A stretch of 64,000 bases of DNA from Massilia rhizosphaerae (GTDB taxonomy: Bacteria; Pseudomonadota; Gammaproteobacteria; Burkholderiales; Burkholderiaceae_D), in the NCBI RefSeq assembly GCF_016093545.1, contig NZ_JADKYX010000015.1, forward strand, positions 27,170 through 91,169. The letters are read 5' to 3'. Of the stretch, positions 16,825-26,086 are shown piece after piece. The notes below the pieces were generated by a model. The model saw only the letters and a program-made list of their open reading frames with translations, had not been told where the DNA came from and did no database searches. The stretch's first letter is position 1; each line of letters begins with the position of its first letter. The translations under genes were made by a program, and so were the position numbers.

Positions 16825-17271
16825 ATGAATATCCAGACCAACGACATCGGCCATGTCATCCAGCTGGCGATCGCGCCCGTGTTTTTGCTCACGGGCGTGG
16901 CGACCAAGCTGACGGTCCTGATGAACCGCCTGGCGCGCATCATCGACCGTACCCGCGACCTCAAGGTCGAGCTGCGCAAGGGGCCGGATCCGGAGTGCAG
17001 CGAGGAGCTCGACGTGCTGTACCAGCGTTGGCGGCTGATCAATTATGCGATCACGTCCAGCACCTGCTGCGGCTTCCTGATCTGCATGATCATCGCCGGC
17101 CTGTTCCTCGGCGATACCGCGGACCTGCCGCTGGACCGCTACATCGCCGGCATGTTCGTGATCGCCATGATCGCCCTGATTGCCAGTTTCCTTTTCCTGC
17201 TGCGCGAAGTATCCGTCTCGTTCCGCTACATGCACATCCACCGTCACGACGCTCCGGCGCGGCCAGACTAG
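16825..17271 (+). CDS. DUF2721 integral membrane protein
   Basis: The 148-residue product matches DUF2721: the N-terminal IGHVIQLAIAPVFLLTGVA membrane helix, the conserved MNRLARIIDRTRDL cytoplasmic stretch, and two further hydrophobic segments near residues 75-95 and 112-132. No biochemical role is established for the family. The gene is 20 bp upstream of the next small gene and is probably co-transcribed with it. Confidence 0.85.
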   Translation: MNIQTNDIGHVIQLAIAPVFLLTGVATKLTVLMNRLARIIDRTRDLKVELRKGPDPECSEELDVLYQRWRLINYAITSSTCCGFLICMIIAGLFLGDTADLPLDRYIAGMFVIAMIALIASFLFLLREVSVSFRYMHIHRHDAPARPD

Positions 17272-17291
17272 ACTCACGAATCGAGACCATC

Positions 17292-17747
17292 ATGCACGAC
17301 TATCAACGCCCCCCCACCCTGCACCGCTACGGCCTGCGCGCCGAGCTGGAACTGGCGCTGTCCGCCGGCCAGTTCAAACTCCAGCCGGAAAACGGCTTCC
17401 TGACGCTGTCGTTCTCCACCGCCTGGAACCGCAACCTGTTCGACGTCCTCGGCCCGGCCGACAGCTGCCTCGTCATCCACAACACGGAGGAATTCGGCGA
17501 GCGCCTGCACCGCGCCGTCCAGCGCACCTTGCCCAACTGGGCCGGCATCGACGGTCCCGTCGAATACGGCGTGCGCTCGCGCCTCGGCCAGGCGTTCACC
17601 GGCTCGGCGGGCGACGCCCGCGAAAAGGAGTGGAAATTCGCCTGGCGCTCGCTGGCGCCGCATACGAGCCTGAATCCCGTCACGGTGCGCATCGGCAGCA
17701 TCGAGCAGTTCGCCGAACTGCGCACGCCGGAGAGTTATCCCGCGTGA
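17292..17747 (+). CDS. Conserved hypothetical protein, 151 residues
   Basis: I do not recognise a named domain. The protein starts at ATG 17292 with MHDYQRPPTLHRYGLRAELE and is soluble, with no signal peptide or membrane helix and several Trp and Phe residues (FAWRSLAP, TAWNRNLF). The longer open frame upstream overlaps the DUF2721 gene and is not used. Its codon bias, with G/C third positions, matches the real genes around it. Its place directly after DUF2721 suggests one transcript. Confidence 0.7.
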   Translation: MHDYQRPPTLHRYGLRAELELALSAGQFKLQPENGFLTLSFSTAWNRNLFDVLGPADSCLVIHNTEEFGERLHRAVQRTLPNWAGIDGPVEYGVRSRLGQAFTGSAGDAREKEWKFAWRSLAPHTSLNPVTVRIGSIEQFAELRTPESYPA

Positions 17748-17812
17748 GCGATTAGAAGCCCGGCTCCAGGAAATCCCGGTGTAATGCCGGGATTGCCACT
17801 CCAGCCGCGCCC

Positions 17813-19858
17813 ATGACCGCTTCGCTCCCCGCCACCGCTTATCCGAACCTGCTGTCTCCCCTCGATCTCGGCTTCACGACGCTGAAGAACCGCGTGATCA
17901 TGGGCTCCATGCACACGGGCCTCGAAGACCGCTTCTGGAACTACGGCAAACTGGCCGCGTTCTACCGCGAGCGGGCGCGCGGCGGCGCGGGCCTGATCGT
18001 CACGGGCGGCATTGCGCCGAATCGCCAGGGCTGGCTGCTGCCGTTCGGCGGCACGCTGAACTTCCGCGGCGACGTGTTCAACCACCGCCGCGTCACGCGC
18101 GCCGTGCACGAGGAGGGCGGCAAGATCCTGCTGCAGATCCTGCACGCGGGCCGCTACGGCTACCAGCCGCTCGTCGTCTCCGCCTCCAACGTCAAGTCGC
18201 CGATCTCTCCGTTCCGCCCGCGCGCGCTGACGGCGCGCGGCATCGAGTCGACCATCGCATCGTACGTCCGCTGCGCGCGCCTCGCCCGGAAAGCCGGCTA
18301 CGACGGCGTGGAGGTGATGGGCAGCGAGGGCTACCTGATCAACCAGTTCCTGTGCGCGCGCACGAACCGCCGCGGCGACGCCTGGGGCGGATCGATCGAG
18401 AACCGCATGCGCCTGCCGGTGGAGATCGTGCGCCGCATCCGCGCGGCCGTCGGGCGCGACTTCATCGTCATGGTGCGCCATTCCGTGCTGGACCTCGTCG
18501 ACGGCGGCAACACGTGGGACGAGATCGTGCAGGTGGCGCGGGCGCTGGAAGGCGCCGGCGCCACGATCCTCAACACGGGCTACGGCTGGCACGAGGCGAG
18601 AATCCCCACCATCGTCACGTCGGTGCCGCGCGCCGCGTTCGCATCCGTCGCGGCGCGGCTGCGCGCGGCGGTGAACATCCCGGTCGTCGCGTCGAACCGC
18701 ATCAACATGCCGGCCGACGCCGAGCGCCTGCTGGCCACGGGCGGCGTGGACCTCGTGTCGATGGCGCGGCCGTTCCTGGCCGATCCCGATTGGGTGAACA
18801 AGGCCGCGGCGGGACAAGCGGACCGCATCAACACGTGCATCGCCTGCAACCAGGCCTGCCTCGACCACACGTTCGCCAACCAGCGCGCGAGCTGCCTCGT
18901 GAACCCGCGCGCCTGTCACGAGACGGAGCTCGTGTACGCGCCCACCGCGCGGCGCAAGCGCATCGCCGTCGTCGGCGCCGGACCGGCGGGCCTGTCCGCG
19001 GCGACGGTGGCGGCGCAGCGCGGCCATGCCGTCACCTTGTTCGACGCGGCGGACCGCATCGGCGGCCAGTTCAACGTCGCCATGCGTGTTCCCGGCAAGG
19101 AGGAATTCGCGGAGACCATCCGCTATTTCGGCCGCCAACTGGAGTTGACGGGTGTCGAGGTGCGCCTGGGCCAGCGCGTCACGCGCGAGCAACTCGTCGC
19201 GGCGGGATACGACGACGTGATCGTGGCGACGGGCGTCGTCATGCGCCATCCCCGCATCGAGGGCATCGCCCATCCGAAAGTCCTGTCCTACCTGGACGTG
19301 CTGCGCGACCGGGCGTCGGTCGGCCGCCGGGTGGCGATCGTCGGCGCCGGCGGCATCGGCTTCGACACGGCCGAATACCTGATCCACGACGCTACTGCAC
19401 CGCGGCCGCAACCGGTCCAGGACTGGGCCGGCGAATGGGGCGTCGATTTCGACGTCGCCACGCCGGGCGGGCTCGTGAAACCGCAAGGCGCGGCGCCGGC
19501 GCGCAGCATCTGGCTCCTGCAGCGCAAGACCACGCGACCGGGCGCGGGCCTGGGCAAGACGTCGGGCTGGGTGCACCGCGCGACGCTCGCCCGCAACGGC
19601 GTCGTCATGCTGGCGGGCGTGCAGTACGACAGCATCGACGACGCGGGGCTGCACATCACGGTGGGCGGCCAGGCCAAGCTGCTGGAAGTGGACAATGTGG
19701 TGATCTGCGCCGGGCAGGAAAGCCTGGCGGAACTGATGCCGCCGGAAGACCAACGGGGCGGGCCGGCGTTCCACAAGATCGGCGGTGCGGCGCTGGCGGC
19801 GGAGCTGGATGCGAAGCGGGCGATCCGGGAAGGGGCGGCGCTGGCGGCGCGTCTGTAA
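17813..19858 (+). CDS. FadH-type NADH:flavin oxidoreductase / 2,4-dienoyl-CoA reductase
   Basis: The 681-residue product has the two-part plan of the FadH family. Residues 1 to about 350 form an Old Yellow Enzyme barrel binding FMN. A C-x2-C-x3-C-x11-C iron-sulfur motif (CIACNQACLDH, then CLVNP) follows near residue 345. The C-terminal half is an FAD/NAD(P) reductase with VVGAGPAGLSAA and VAIVGAGGIG loops. Family members reduce 2,4-dienoyl-CoA during oxidation of unsaturated fatty acids, and others act on trimethylamine or other enones. FadH is the best guess from overall length. It stands alone, with a short gap to a convergent gene. Confidence 0.88.
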   Translation: MTASLPATAYPNLLSPLDLGFTTLKNRVIMGSMHTGLEDRFWNYGKLAAFYRERARGGAGLIVTGGIAPNRQGWLLPFGGTLNFRGDVFNHRRVTRAVHEEGGKILLQILHAGRYGYQPLVVSASNVKSPISPFRPRALTARGIESTIASYVRCARLARKAGYDGVEVMGSEGYLINQFLCARTNRRGDAWGGSIENRMRLPVEIVRRIRAAVGRDFIVMVRHSVLDLVDGGNTWDEIVQVARALEGAGATILNTGYGWHEARIPTIVTSVPRAAFASVAARLRAAVNIPVVASNRINMPADAERLLATGGVDLVSMARPFLADPDWVNKAAAGQADRINTCIACNQACLDHTFANQRASCLVNPRACHETELVYAPTARRKRIAVVGAGPAGLSAATVAAQRGHAVTLFDAADRIGGQFNVAMRVPGKEEFAETIRYFGRQLELTGVEVRLGQRVTREQLVAAGYDDVIVATGVVMRHPRIEGIAHPKVLSYLDVLRDRASVGRRVAIVGAGGIGFDTAEYLIHDATAPRPQPVQDWAGEWGVDFDVATPGGLVKPQGAAPARSIWLLQRKTTRPGAGLGKTSGWVHRATLARNGVVMLAGVQYDSIDDAGLHITVGGQAKLLEVDNVVICAGQESLAELMPPEDQRGGPAFHKIGGAALAAELDAKRAIREGAALAARL

Positions 19859-19884
19859 GGCGGGCCGCCGATACGGCGTTCGAT

Positions 19885-20349
19885 TTACTGTCCGGCTCCG
19901 GTGCTTTTTTTCTTGCTCTTCTTGCTGCGAGAATCCGACCCCGGCTGCGCCGTCTGGTCGCCCTGGCGCGGGGCGTTGATATCGCTTTGCCGGGATCCGG
20001 TCGACGATTCCATGCCGCCGTAGCCCGACTGGCGCGACGCGTTCAGGCGGTCTTCCTCACCGCGCGCCTGCATGCGCTGCGCGCTCTGGCGCGCGCTCCA
20101 GCCGGCCTGCTGGGCGCCGGCGCCGCCGCGCTGGCTGCCCACGTTCGGATTCTCGAGGCCACCCTGCAGCGACCCGCGGGCGCGCAAGGAGGCACCCAGC
20201 TGTTCGATGTTCGCCGACTGGACGTTGGCGCTGCCCGGCGCCACCCAGCCCGGCGCGCGCGGCTGCTGGCTGTCTGCCGCGACGGTGACGGTCTTTTCCT
20301 TGGCGATGCCGCGCGAATGCGTGGTGTCCGGTCCCTTTTGTTTCGACAT
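19885..20349 (-). CDS. Small disordered hydrophilic protein
   Basis: The 154-residue product starts at ATG 20349, with AGGAGGACACC directly upstream; the longer frame from 20373 would include that ribosome binding site and is rejected. The protein is rich in Gly, Ser, Gln and Arg, with no hydrophobic core. It has a middle part of repeated GGxxNPNVGSQRGG type and a Lys/Ser-rich tail (KKSKKKSTG). It is probably intrinsically disordered. No family is recognised. It converges on fadH with a 26-bp gap. Confidence 0.7.
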   Translation of the reverse strand: MSKQKGPDTTHSRGIAKEKTVTVAADSQQPRAPGWVAPGSANVQSANIEQLGASLRARGSLQGGLENPNVGSQRGGAGAQQAGWSARQSAQRMQARGEEDRLNASRQSGYGGMESSTGSRQSDINAPRQGDQTAQPGSDSRSKKSKKKSTGAGQ

Positions 20350-20467
20350 GGTGTCCTCCTGTGAGCTGCGCATGCTGATGCGCTGACAGGAGGATCATGC
20401 GCGCGGGGAATCCGCTCTTCCAGAGGAACAGGGAGCGCACCTTTGTAGGACTGGAACTACGGGTAGG

Positions 20468-20487
20468 GTGGGCGGCCCTCCGCCCAC
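20468..20487. repeat. REP-like palindrome GTGGGCGG-CCCT-CCGCCCAC
   Basis: An 8-bp perfect stem with a 4-base loop lies eight bases after the stop of the KAS III-like gene, within a TAGGGTGGGC...GCCCACGCG context. From general knowledge, this pattern recurs between genes in many Oxalobacteraceae. It lacks a T-tract, so it is more likely a REP-type repeat than a simple terminator, though it could help end transcription. Confidence 0.6.
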
Positions 20488-20495
20488 GCGTAACG

Positions 20496-21617
20496 CTACT
20501 TCTTGCGCACGACGACGCAGCCGATCGAATACCCCGCGCCGAACGAGCAGATCACGCCATTGGTGCCGCTGGGCAGATCGTCCTGGTAGGAGTGGAAGGC
20601 GATGATCGAACCGGCCGACGACGTGTTCGCGTAGCGGTCGAGGATCACCGGCGCTTCCTCCGGCGTGGCGTCGCGGCCCAGCAGGGTGCGCACGATCAGC
20701 TGGTTCATGCTCAGGTTGGCCTGGTGCAGCCAGAAGCGGGCGATGTCCCCGATGTGCAGGCCCGCGCCTTCGACCGTGTCGCGGATCATCGCGGCCGCCA
20801 TCGGGCACACTTCCTTGAACACCTTGCGGCCCTGCTGGCGGAACAGTTTGTCGGGCTGGCCGATGCCGTCCTCGTCGAAGCGGTTCATGAAGCCGAAGTT
20901 GTTGCGGATATTGTTCGAGAACTTCGTCTTGAGTTTCGATTCGAGGATCTCGAACTGATGCGCGCTCGTGGCCGTGTCGGCCGCCTCGATGACCATCGCC
21001 GTGCACGCGTCGCCGAAAATAAAATGGCTGTCGCGGTCGCGGAAGTTCAGGTGGGCGCTCGTGATTTCCGGATCCAGCACGAGCACGGCGCGCGCCTGGC
21101 CCGTCTGGACGGCGGCGGCCGCGGTCTGGATGGCGAAGGTCGCCGACGAGCAGGCCACGTTCATGTCGAAGCCGAAGCCCTCGATGCCGAGCGCGTCCTG
21201 CACCTCGACGGCCATCGCCGGGTAGGCGCGCTGCATATTGCTGGCGGCGACGAGGACCATGTCGATGTCGGCCGGCGTGCGGCCCGCGCGGGCCAGGGCC
21301 TGGCGCGCGGCGGCCACGCTGATCTCGGCCTGCAGCGACAGTTCGTCGTCGGCGCGCTCCTTGATGCGCGGCGTCATGCGGGCCGGATCGAGGATGCCGG
21401 CCTTTTCCATCACGTAGCGCGACTTGATGCCCGACGCTTTTTCGATGAAGGCGCTGCTGGACGGTTCCAGCGCGGCGAGTTCTCCGGCCGCGATCCGGTC
21501 CGCGTGCTCGGCGTTGAACAGTTCGACGTATTGGTTGAAGGCCGTCACCAGCTCATCGTTGGAGATCGAATTCGGTGGCGTGAACAGGCCGGTGCCGCTG
21601 ATGACGACAGATTTCAT
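20496..21617 (-). CDS. Beta-ketoacyl-ACP synthase III-like condensing enzyme
   Basis: The 373-residue thiolase-fold protein has the complete KAS III triad: Cys156 in NVACSSA, His298 in WLHQANLSMN and Asn331 in YANTSSAGS. It is about 50 residues longer than classical FabH, with the extra sequence in the first 60 residues and around 225-265. Such long paralogues are annotated as beta-ketoacyl-ACP synthase III and may start fatty-acid, secondary-lipid or alkylresorcinol-like synthesis. No other fatty acid genes are adjacent, so the role is open. The housekeeping fabH would be expected near fabD/fabG elsewhere. Confidence 0.85.
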   Translation of the reverse strand: MKSVVISGTGLFTPPNSISNDELVTAFNQYVELFNAEHADRIAAGELAALEPSSSAFIEKASGIKSRYVMEKAGILDPARMTPRIKERADDELSLQAEISVAAARQALARAGRTPADIDMVLVAASNMQRAYPAMAVEVQDALGIEGFGFDMNVACSSATFAIQTAAAAVQTGQARAVLVLDPEITSAHLNFRDRDSHFIFGDACTAMVIEAADTATSAHQFEILESKLKTKFSNNIRNNFGFMNRFDEDGIGQPDKLFRQQGRKVFKEVCPMAAAMIRDTVEGAGLHIGDIARFWLHQANLSMNQLIVRTLLGRDATPEEAPVILDRYANTSSAGSIIAFHSYQDDLPSGTNGVICSFGAGYSIGCVVVRKK

Positions 21618-21745
21618 GTTTGACTTTCATTTCCAGTAACGGGAGGCAACACTCCCCGAATCAGGCGATTCTACACAATCGCACCGAGGGTGGGAACCGA
21701 GGGTCTATTCGACAGGAAGCCCGTCAGTACGGGCCTTGTGCGGAA

Positions 21746-23185
21746 TCAGCGCATCTTCTCGTGCACTTGCTGCGCGAGCGAGGGCGACGACGTGGCGTGC
21801 TTCGACAACTGCACCGGCAAGCCCTGCAGATGATGCAGCGCCTGGGTCAATTGAAAATCGTCGGCGCTGCCGAATTCGAGCGGCTTGCGGGTGCGTTCGA
21901 GTGCCAGGATGCGCATCTGTTCTTCGATGTCGTCGTGGTTCGTCGCGTCCTCGGGCGCGCGGCTGGTGTCGTTCTTGAGGTGGTGCTGCAGGTCGGCCTC
22001 GCGCATGCGCAGGGCGTTCAGGCCGTCGCCGTCGGCGTTCTCGTCGACGGGAATGTCGGGCACGATGCCGCGCGCCTGGATCGAGCGGCCGCTCGGCGTG
22101 TAATAGCGCGCCGTCGTCAGTTTGACCGCGGTGTCGCCCGCCAGCGGGCGGATCGTCTGCACGGAACCCTTGCCGAACGTCTGGCTGCCGACGATGAGGG
22201 CGCGTTTGTGGTCCTGCAGGGCGCCGGCGACGATTTCGGACGCCGACGCGGAACCCGTGTTCACCAGCACGACCATCGGAATGGTCTTGCACAGGTCCGG
22301 CACCTTGTCGAGCGGATCGTTGCCGCGGCTGAGCAGGTAGTAGTCGGGGTTGCCGTAGAACCGGGCCTTCGAATCTTCCAGCTGGCCGTTTGTCGACACG
22401 ATCTCGGCATTCCTGGGCAGGAACGCGGCCGCCACGCCGATCGCGCCCTGCAGCAGGCCGCCCGGGTCGTTGCGCAGGTCGAGCACGAGGCCCTTCAGGT
22501 CCGGCTCCGCGCGCGCCAGCTCGGCCAGTTTGTTGGCGAGATCCTCGACGGTCGGCTCCTGGAATTGCGAGATGCGCACCCAGGCGTAGCCGGGCGCGAC
22601 GATCTTGCCCTTGACGCTTTTCTGTACGATCTCGTCGCGCACGATCGTGAACGTCAGCGGCGCGGGCGCATTCTTGCGCAGCACGGTGAGGACGACCTTC
22701 GTATGCGGCTCGCCGCGCATGCGCTTGATGGCCTCGTCCAGGTCCATGTCCGTCACGAGCGCGCCGTCGATGTGCGTGATCAGGTCGCCGGCCTGGATGC
22801 CGGCACGGGCGGCCGGCGCGTCCTCGATCGGGGTGACGATGCGGACATAGCCTTCCTCGCTCTGGTTGATCTCGATGCCCAGGCCGACGAATTTCCCTTC
22901 CGTGCCCTCGCGCAGCTCGCGGTAGGCCTTGCGGTCCAGGTAGGCCGAGTGCGGGTCGAGCGCGTCCACCATGCCGGCGATGGCTTGCGTGATGAGCTTG
23001 CGGTCCCCGACGGGCTCGACGTAGTCGGCCTTGATCGTGTTGTAGGCGTGGGCCAGCTGGCGCAGGCCGTCGACGGGCATGCCGTCCACCGGCTTGTTGG
23101 CCAGGGCGGAGTATTGCATCGTGACGCCGACCCCGAGGATCACACCGAGCGTGATGAGGGCGACGTTCTTGAAGCTGGAGCGCAT
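21746..23185 (-). CDS. S41 C-terminal processing peptidase (CtpA/Prc type)
   Basis: This periplasmic serine protease of 479 residues has an N-terminal membrane anchor (about 7-27), a PDZ domain (about 95-170) with the PAARAGIQAGD loop, and the S41 catalytic part. There the Ser of SASASEI (Ser314) and the Lys of TFGKG (Lys339) are 25 residues apart, as in E. coli Prc. Such enzymes trim C-termini of exported proteins and regulate cell-wall hydrolases. The gene lies 81 bp after the start side of the glycosyltransferase stop, on the same strand. Confidence 0.92.
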   Translation of the reverse strand: MRSSFKNVALITLGVILGVGVTMQYSALANKPVDGMPVDGLRQLAHAYNTIKADYVEPVGDRKLITQAIAGMVDALDPHSAYLDRKAYRELREGTEGKFVGLGIEINQSEEGYVRIVTPIEDAPAARAGIQAGDLITHIDGALVTDMDLDEAIKRMRGEPHTKVVLTVLRKNAPAPLTFTIVRDEIVQKSVKGKIVAPGYAWVRISQFQEPTVEDLANKLAELARAEPDLKGLVLDLRNDPGGLLQGAIGVAAAFLPRNAEIVSTNGQLEDSKARFYGNPDYYLLSRGNDPLDKVPDLCKTIPMVVLVNTGSASASEIVAGALQDHKRALIVGSQTFGKGSVQTIRPLAGDTAVKLTTARYYTPSGRSIQARGIVPDIPVDENADGDGLNALRMREADLQHHLKNDTSRAPEDATNHDDIEEQMRILALERTRKPLEFGSADDFQLTQALHHLQGLPVQLSKHATSSPSLAQQVHEKMR

Positions 23186-23266
23186 GGGCGATGGAACGAA
23201 TGGAGACTGCGGTCCAGTATAACCGTCCCGCAGCCCGGGTGTGGCACCCGGACCGCGAGAACGCCG

Positions 23267-24472
23267 TCAGGCGACGGCGCGGCGGCCGGCCGGCAAGCTG
23301 CCGCGGCTGTTGATGATGCGCGAAAACAACGTCAATTGGCCATTGGTCGTGTCGTCCCAGCTGAAACCTTCGGCATAGCGGCGGGTGGCGGCGTGGTCCG
23401 GGTCGTTGCGGCGCAGTGCCGTCAGCGCCTCCGCGATGCCCTTGGCCGTGCGCTCCTTCATCAGCACGCCGGCCTCCGGCGCGGCCACGACTTCCGGCGT
23501 GCCCCAGACGTTGGACGCGACGACCGGCGTGCCGCAAGCCATCGATTCCAGCAAGACATTGGCCCAGCCTTCGCGGCTGGAGGCGAGGATCATCGCGTCG
23601 GCCGCGTTGTAGTAATGCTTGAGCTCGGTCTGGGGGACGGCGCCGAGGAAAGACACGCGATCGGCCACGCCCAGGCTGGCGGCCAGCGCTTCCAGCTTCT
23701 TGCGCTCCGGACCGATGCCGGCGATCAGCAGTTTTACGTCGGGCAACATCGGCAGCGCGCCGATGGTGAGATCGTGCGCCTTGCGCGGGTCCAGCACACC
23801 GACGGAAATGACCGTAAATCCGTCCATGCCCAGCCGGGCACGCGCGGCGGCCCGGTCCATGGGTACGAAACGCTGCAGGTCGACGCCGTTGCGCAGCGCG
23901 ACGATGCGCTCGCCGGGAATGCCGAGGCCGATCATCTCCTCGCGCAGCGCCTGGCAGACGGTGATCATGCCGGCGGCGTTGTTTGCCGCCCACATGAGTT
24001 GCTTTCTCGGCAGCGCGAACTGCGGAATCAGGTTAATGTCGGTGCCACGGGCCGTGATCACGACGGGCTTGTTGAAATACTTGCCCAGCATCACTGCGGC
24101 GACGCCGTCCGGATAAAAGTAGTGCGCGTCGATGACGTCGAAGTCATAGCCTTCGTCGATGATGCGGCCGATCTCTTTCTTGCAGGCCTGGGCCATCAGC
24201 CACGGTGCCGCCGTCATCCCGACCTTGGGAATGACGAGGTAGCGGGGGTGCGTGACCTCGATGTCGTAGCGGGTTTCCGCGGCCGGCACCTTGGAGAAGG
24301 CCGCGTAGTCGCCGAAGCGCGGGTGCTGGGACGGGAACCAGGGCACGGGCGCGACGACTTTCGATTCGACCTGTCCGCTGGCGAGCAGGTAGCGCAGGCG
24401 GGTCTCGACAAAGATGCCGTGGCTGGGTTTGACCGTGTTCGGGAACAGGGAACTGAATGTAAGGAGCTTCAT
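23267..24472 (-). CDS. GT4 family glycosyltransferase
   Basis: The 401-residue product is a GT-B fold glycosyltransferase of family 4. The N-terminal half has FSSLFPN and the acceptor-side HYFYPDGVAA segment. The C-terminal half has the nucleotide-sugar region VGVLDPRKAHDL and the conserved E-x7-E type segment in SREGWANVLLESMACG. Start ATG 24472 is used; the longer open frame extends into the divergent promoter region. It probably transfers a sugar in envelope or exopolysaccharide synthesis. It is divergent from ugd across a 246-bp spacer, and linked function is likely but unproven. In that spacer I see no confident promoter, only a TATGAT at 24601. Confidence 0.87.
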   Translation of the reverse strand: MKLLTFSSLFPNTVKPSHGIFVETRLRYLLASGQVESKVVAPVPWFPSQHPRFGDYAAFSKVPAAETRYDIEVTHPRYLVIPKVGMTAAPWLMAQACKKEIGRIIDEGYDFDVIDAHYFYPDGVAAVMLGKYFNKPVVITARGTDINLIPQFALPRKQLMWAANNAAGMITVCQALREEMIGLGIPGERIVALRNGVDLQRFVPMDRAAARARLGMDGFTVISVGVLDPRKAHDLTIGALPMLPDVKLLIAGIGPERKKLEALAASLGVADRVSFLGAVPQTELKHYYNAADAMILASSREGWANVLLESMACGTPVVASNVWGTPEVVAAPEAGVLMKERTAKGIAEALTALRRNDPDHAATRRYAEGFSWDDTTNGQLTLFSRIINSRGSLPAGRRAVA

Positions 24473-24718
24473 CGACGATCTTCGCTGGGCGGAAGGAGGG
24501 CAGAGCCTACCACCTATTATGTAATGGTTTGCAATTTCTGGCGAAACGTGCGGTAGTTTAATAGCAAAAAAGCAAACGTGTAGCGTGCTCGTCAGAAATC
24601 TATGATAAATTCGTCTAGTTTTTAGCCCGGCGGTAAGGCCACCGGCCCATTCCCTCATGTGGCGAACCGGCATGCAGCGCGGGCGTCTCATTGTCCAACA
24701 CCTCAATCTGTAGAAATC

Positions 24719-26086
24719 ATGAAAATTTCAGTTATCGGGACTGGTTACGTCGGACTGGTGTCTGGCGCTTGCTTCGCCGACGTCGGCAACACCGTGCTGT
24801 GCCTGGATGTCGACACGCGCAAGATCACGATGTTGAAGGACGGGATCATCCCGATCCATGAACCGGGCCTGGACAACCTCGTCCAGCGCAACGCCGCCGC
24901 CGGCCGCCTGCTGTTCTCGTCGAACTACGACGATGCCGTCAGCCACGCCGACATCATCTTCCTGGCCGTCGGCACGCCGCCGGACGAGGACGGCAGCGCC
25001 GACCTGACCCACATCCTGTCGGCCGCGCGCAGCATCGGCGAGCGCCTGACGAAGCCGGCCGTGATCGTCGACAAGTCGACCGTGCCTGTCGGCACCGCTG
25101 AAAAGGTCAAGCGCGCGATCGCGGGCGAGCTCGAAAAGCGCGGCGTCAACGTGGCGTTCCACGTCGTCAGCAATCCCGAATTCCTGAAGGAAGGCGCCGC
25201 GATCGACGACTTCATGAAGCCGGACCGCATCGTGGTCGGCTTCGACGACTTTGAGGCGGGCAAGCAGATGCGCCAGCTGTACGCGCCGTTCAGCCGCAAC
25301 CACGAGAAATTCGTCGAGATGGACATCCGCAGCGCCGAGCTGACGAAGTACGCGGCGAACGCCATGCTGGCCACCCGCATCAGCTTCATGAACGAGCTGG
25401 CGAACCTGTCCGAACTGCTGGGCGCCGACATCGAGGCCGTGCGCCTGGGCATCGGCATGGACCCGCGCATCGGCCCGGACTTCCTGTACGCAGGCATGGG
25501 CTATGGCGGTTCCTGCTTCCCGAAAGACGTCAAGGCGCTGATCAAGACGGCGTCCGACCACAAGCAGCAGCTGCACCTGCTGACCGCGACCGAGACCGTC
25601 AACGACGCGCAGAAGAACGTGCTGTACACGAAGCTGGTGCGCTTCTTCGGCGGCGCGGACAAGCTGAAGGGCAAGACGATCGCCCTGTGGGGCCTGTCGT
25701 TCAAGCCGAACACGGACGACATGCGCGAAGCGCCGAGCCGCATCCTGATCAAGTCGCTGTTCGACGCGGGCGCCAACGTGGTCGCGTACGACCCCGTCGC
25801 CAGCACGGAAGCGCAACGTGTCCTGGTGGCAGAACACGGCGAAGCGCTGTGCAACACCCGCCTGCGCATCGTCCCGTCGGCCCGCGAAGCCGCCGAAGGC
25901 GCGGACGTGCTCGTGCTGGTCACGGAATGGAAGGAATTCCGCGCGCCGGACCTGCCGTTCCTGGCCGAGACCCTGAAACTGAAGGCCGTGTTCGACGGCC
26001 GCAACATCTATGATCCGGAAGCCTTCAGCGCCGCCGGCCTCGTCTACGAAGGCATCGGCCGCCGCTCCGGGAAAGCCGCCCAATGA
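24719..26086 (+). CDS. ugd: UDP-glucose 6-dehydrogenase
   Basis: Ugd oxidises UDP-glucose twice with NAD+ to UDP-glucuronate. The 455-residue product begins with the NAD loop GTGYVGL, has the catalytic Cys266 in GGSCFPKD and the C-terminal sugar-binding domain with WGLSFKPNTDDMREAPS. The start is ATG 24719. It is the first of three genes that overlap by ATGA (26083-26086 and 27090-27093), so UDP-glucuronate is made in the same operon as the two enzymes that use it. All three lie before one strong terminator. Confidence 0.96.
   Translation: MKISVIGTGYVGLVSGACFADVGNTVLCLDVDTRKITMLKDGIIPIHEPGLDNLVQRNAAAGRLLFSSNYDDAVSHADIIFLAVGTPPDEDGSADLTHILSAARSIGERLTKPAVIVDKSTVPVGTAEKVKRAIAGELEKRGVNVAFHVVSNPEFLKEGAAIDDFMKPDRIVVGFDDFEAGKQMRQLYAPFSRNHEKFVEMDIRSAELTKYAANAMLATRISFMNELANLSELLGADIEAVRLGIGMDPRIGPDFLYAGMGYGGSCFPKDVKALIKTASDHKQQLHLLTATETVNDAQKNVLYTKLVRFFGGADKLKGKTIALWGLSFKPNTDDMREAPSRILIKSLFDAGANVVAYDPVASTEAQRVLVAEHGEALCNTRLRIVPSAREAAEGADVLVLVTEWKEFRAPDLPFLAETLKLKAVFDGRNIYDPEAFSAAGLVYEGIGRRSGKAAQ

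Noticed and set aside
21620..24556. A 978-codon plus-strand frame over ctpA and the glycosyltransferase
   Set aside because: It is antisense to two well-supported genes and has no family features.
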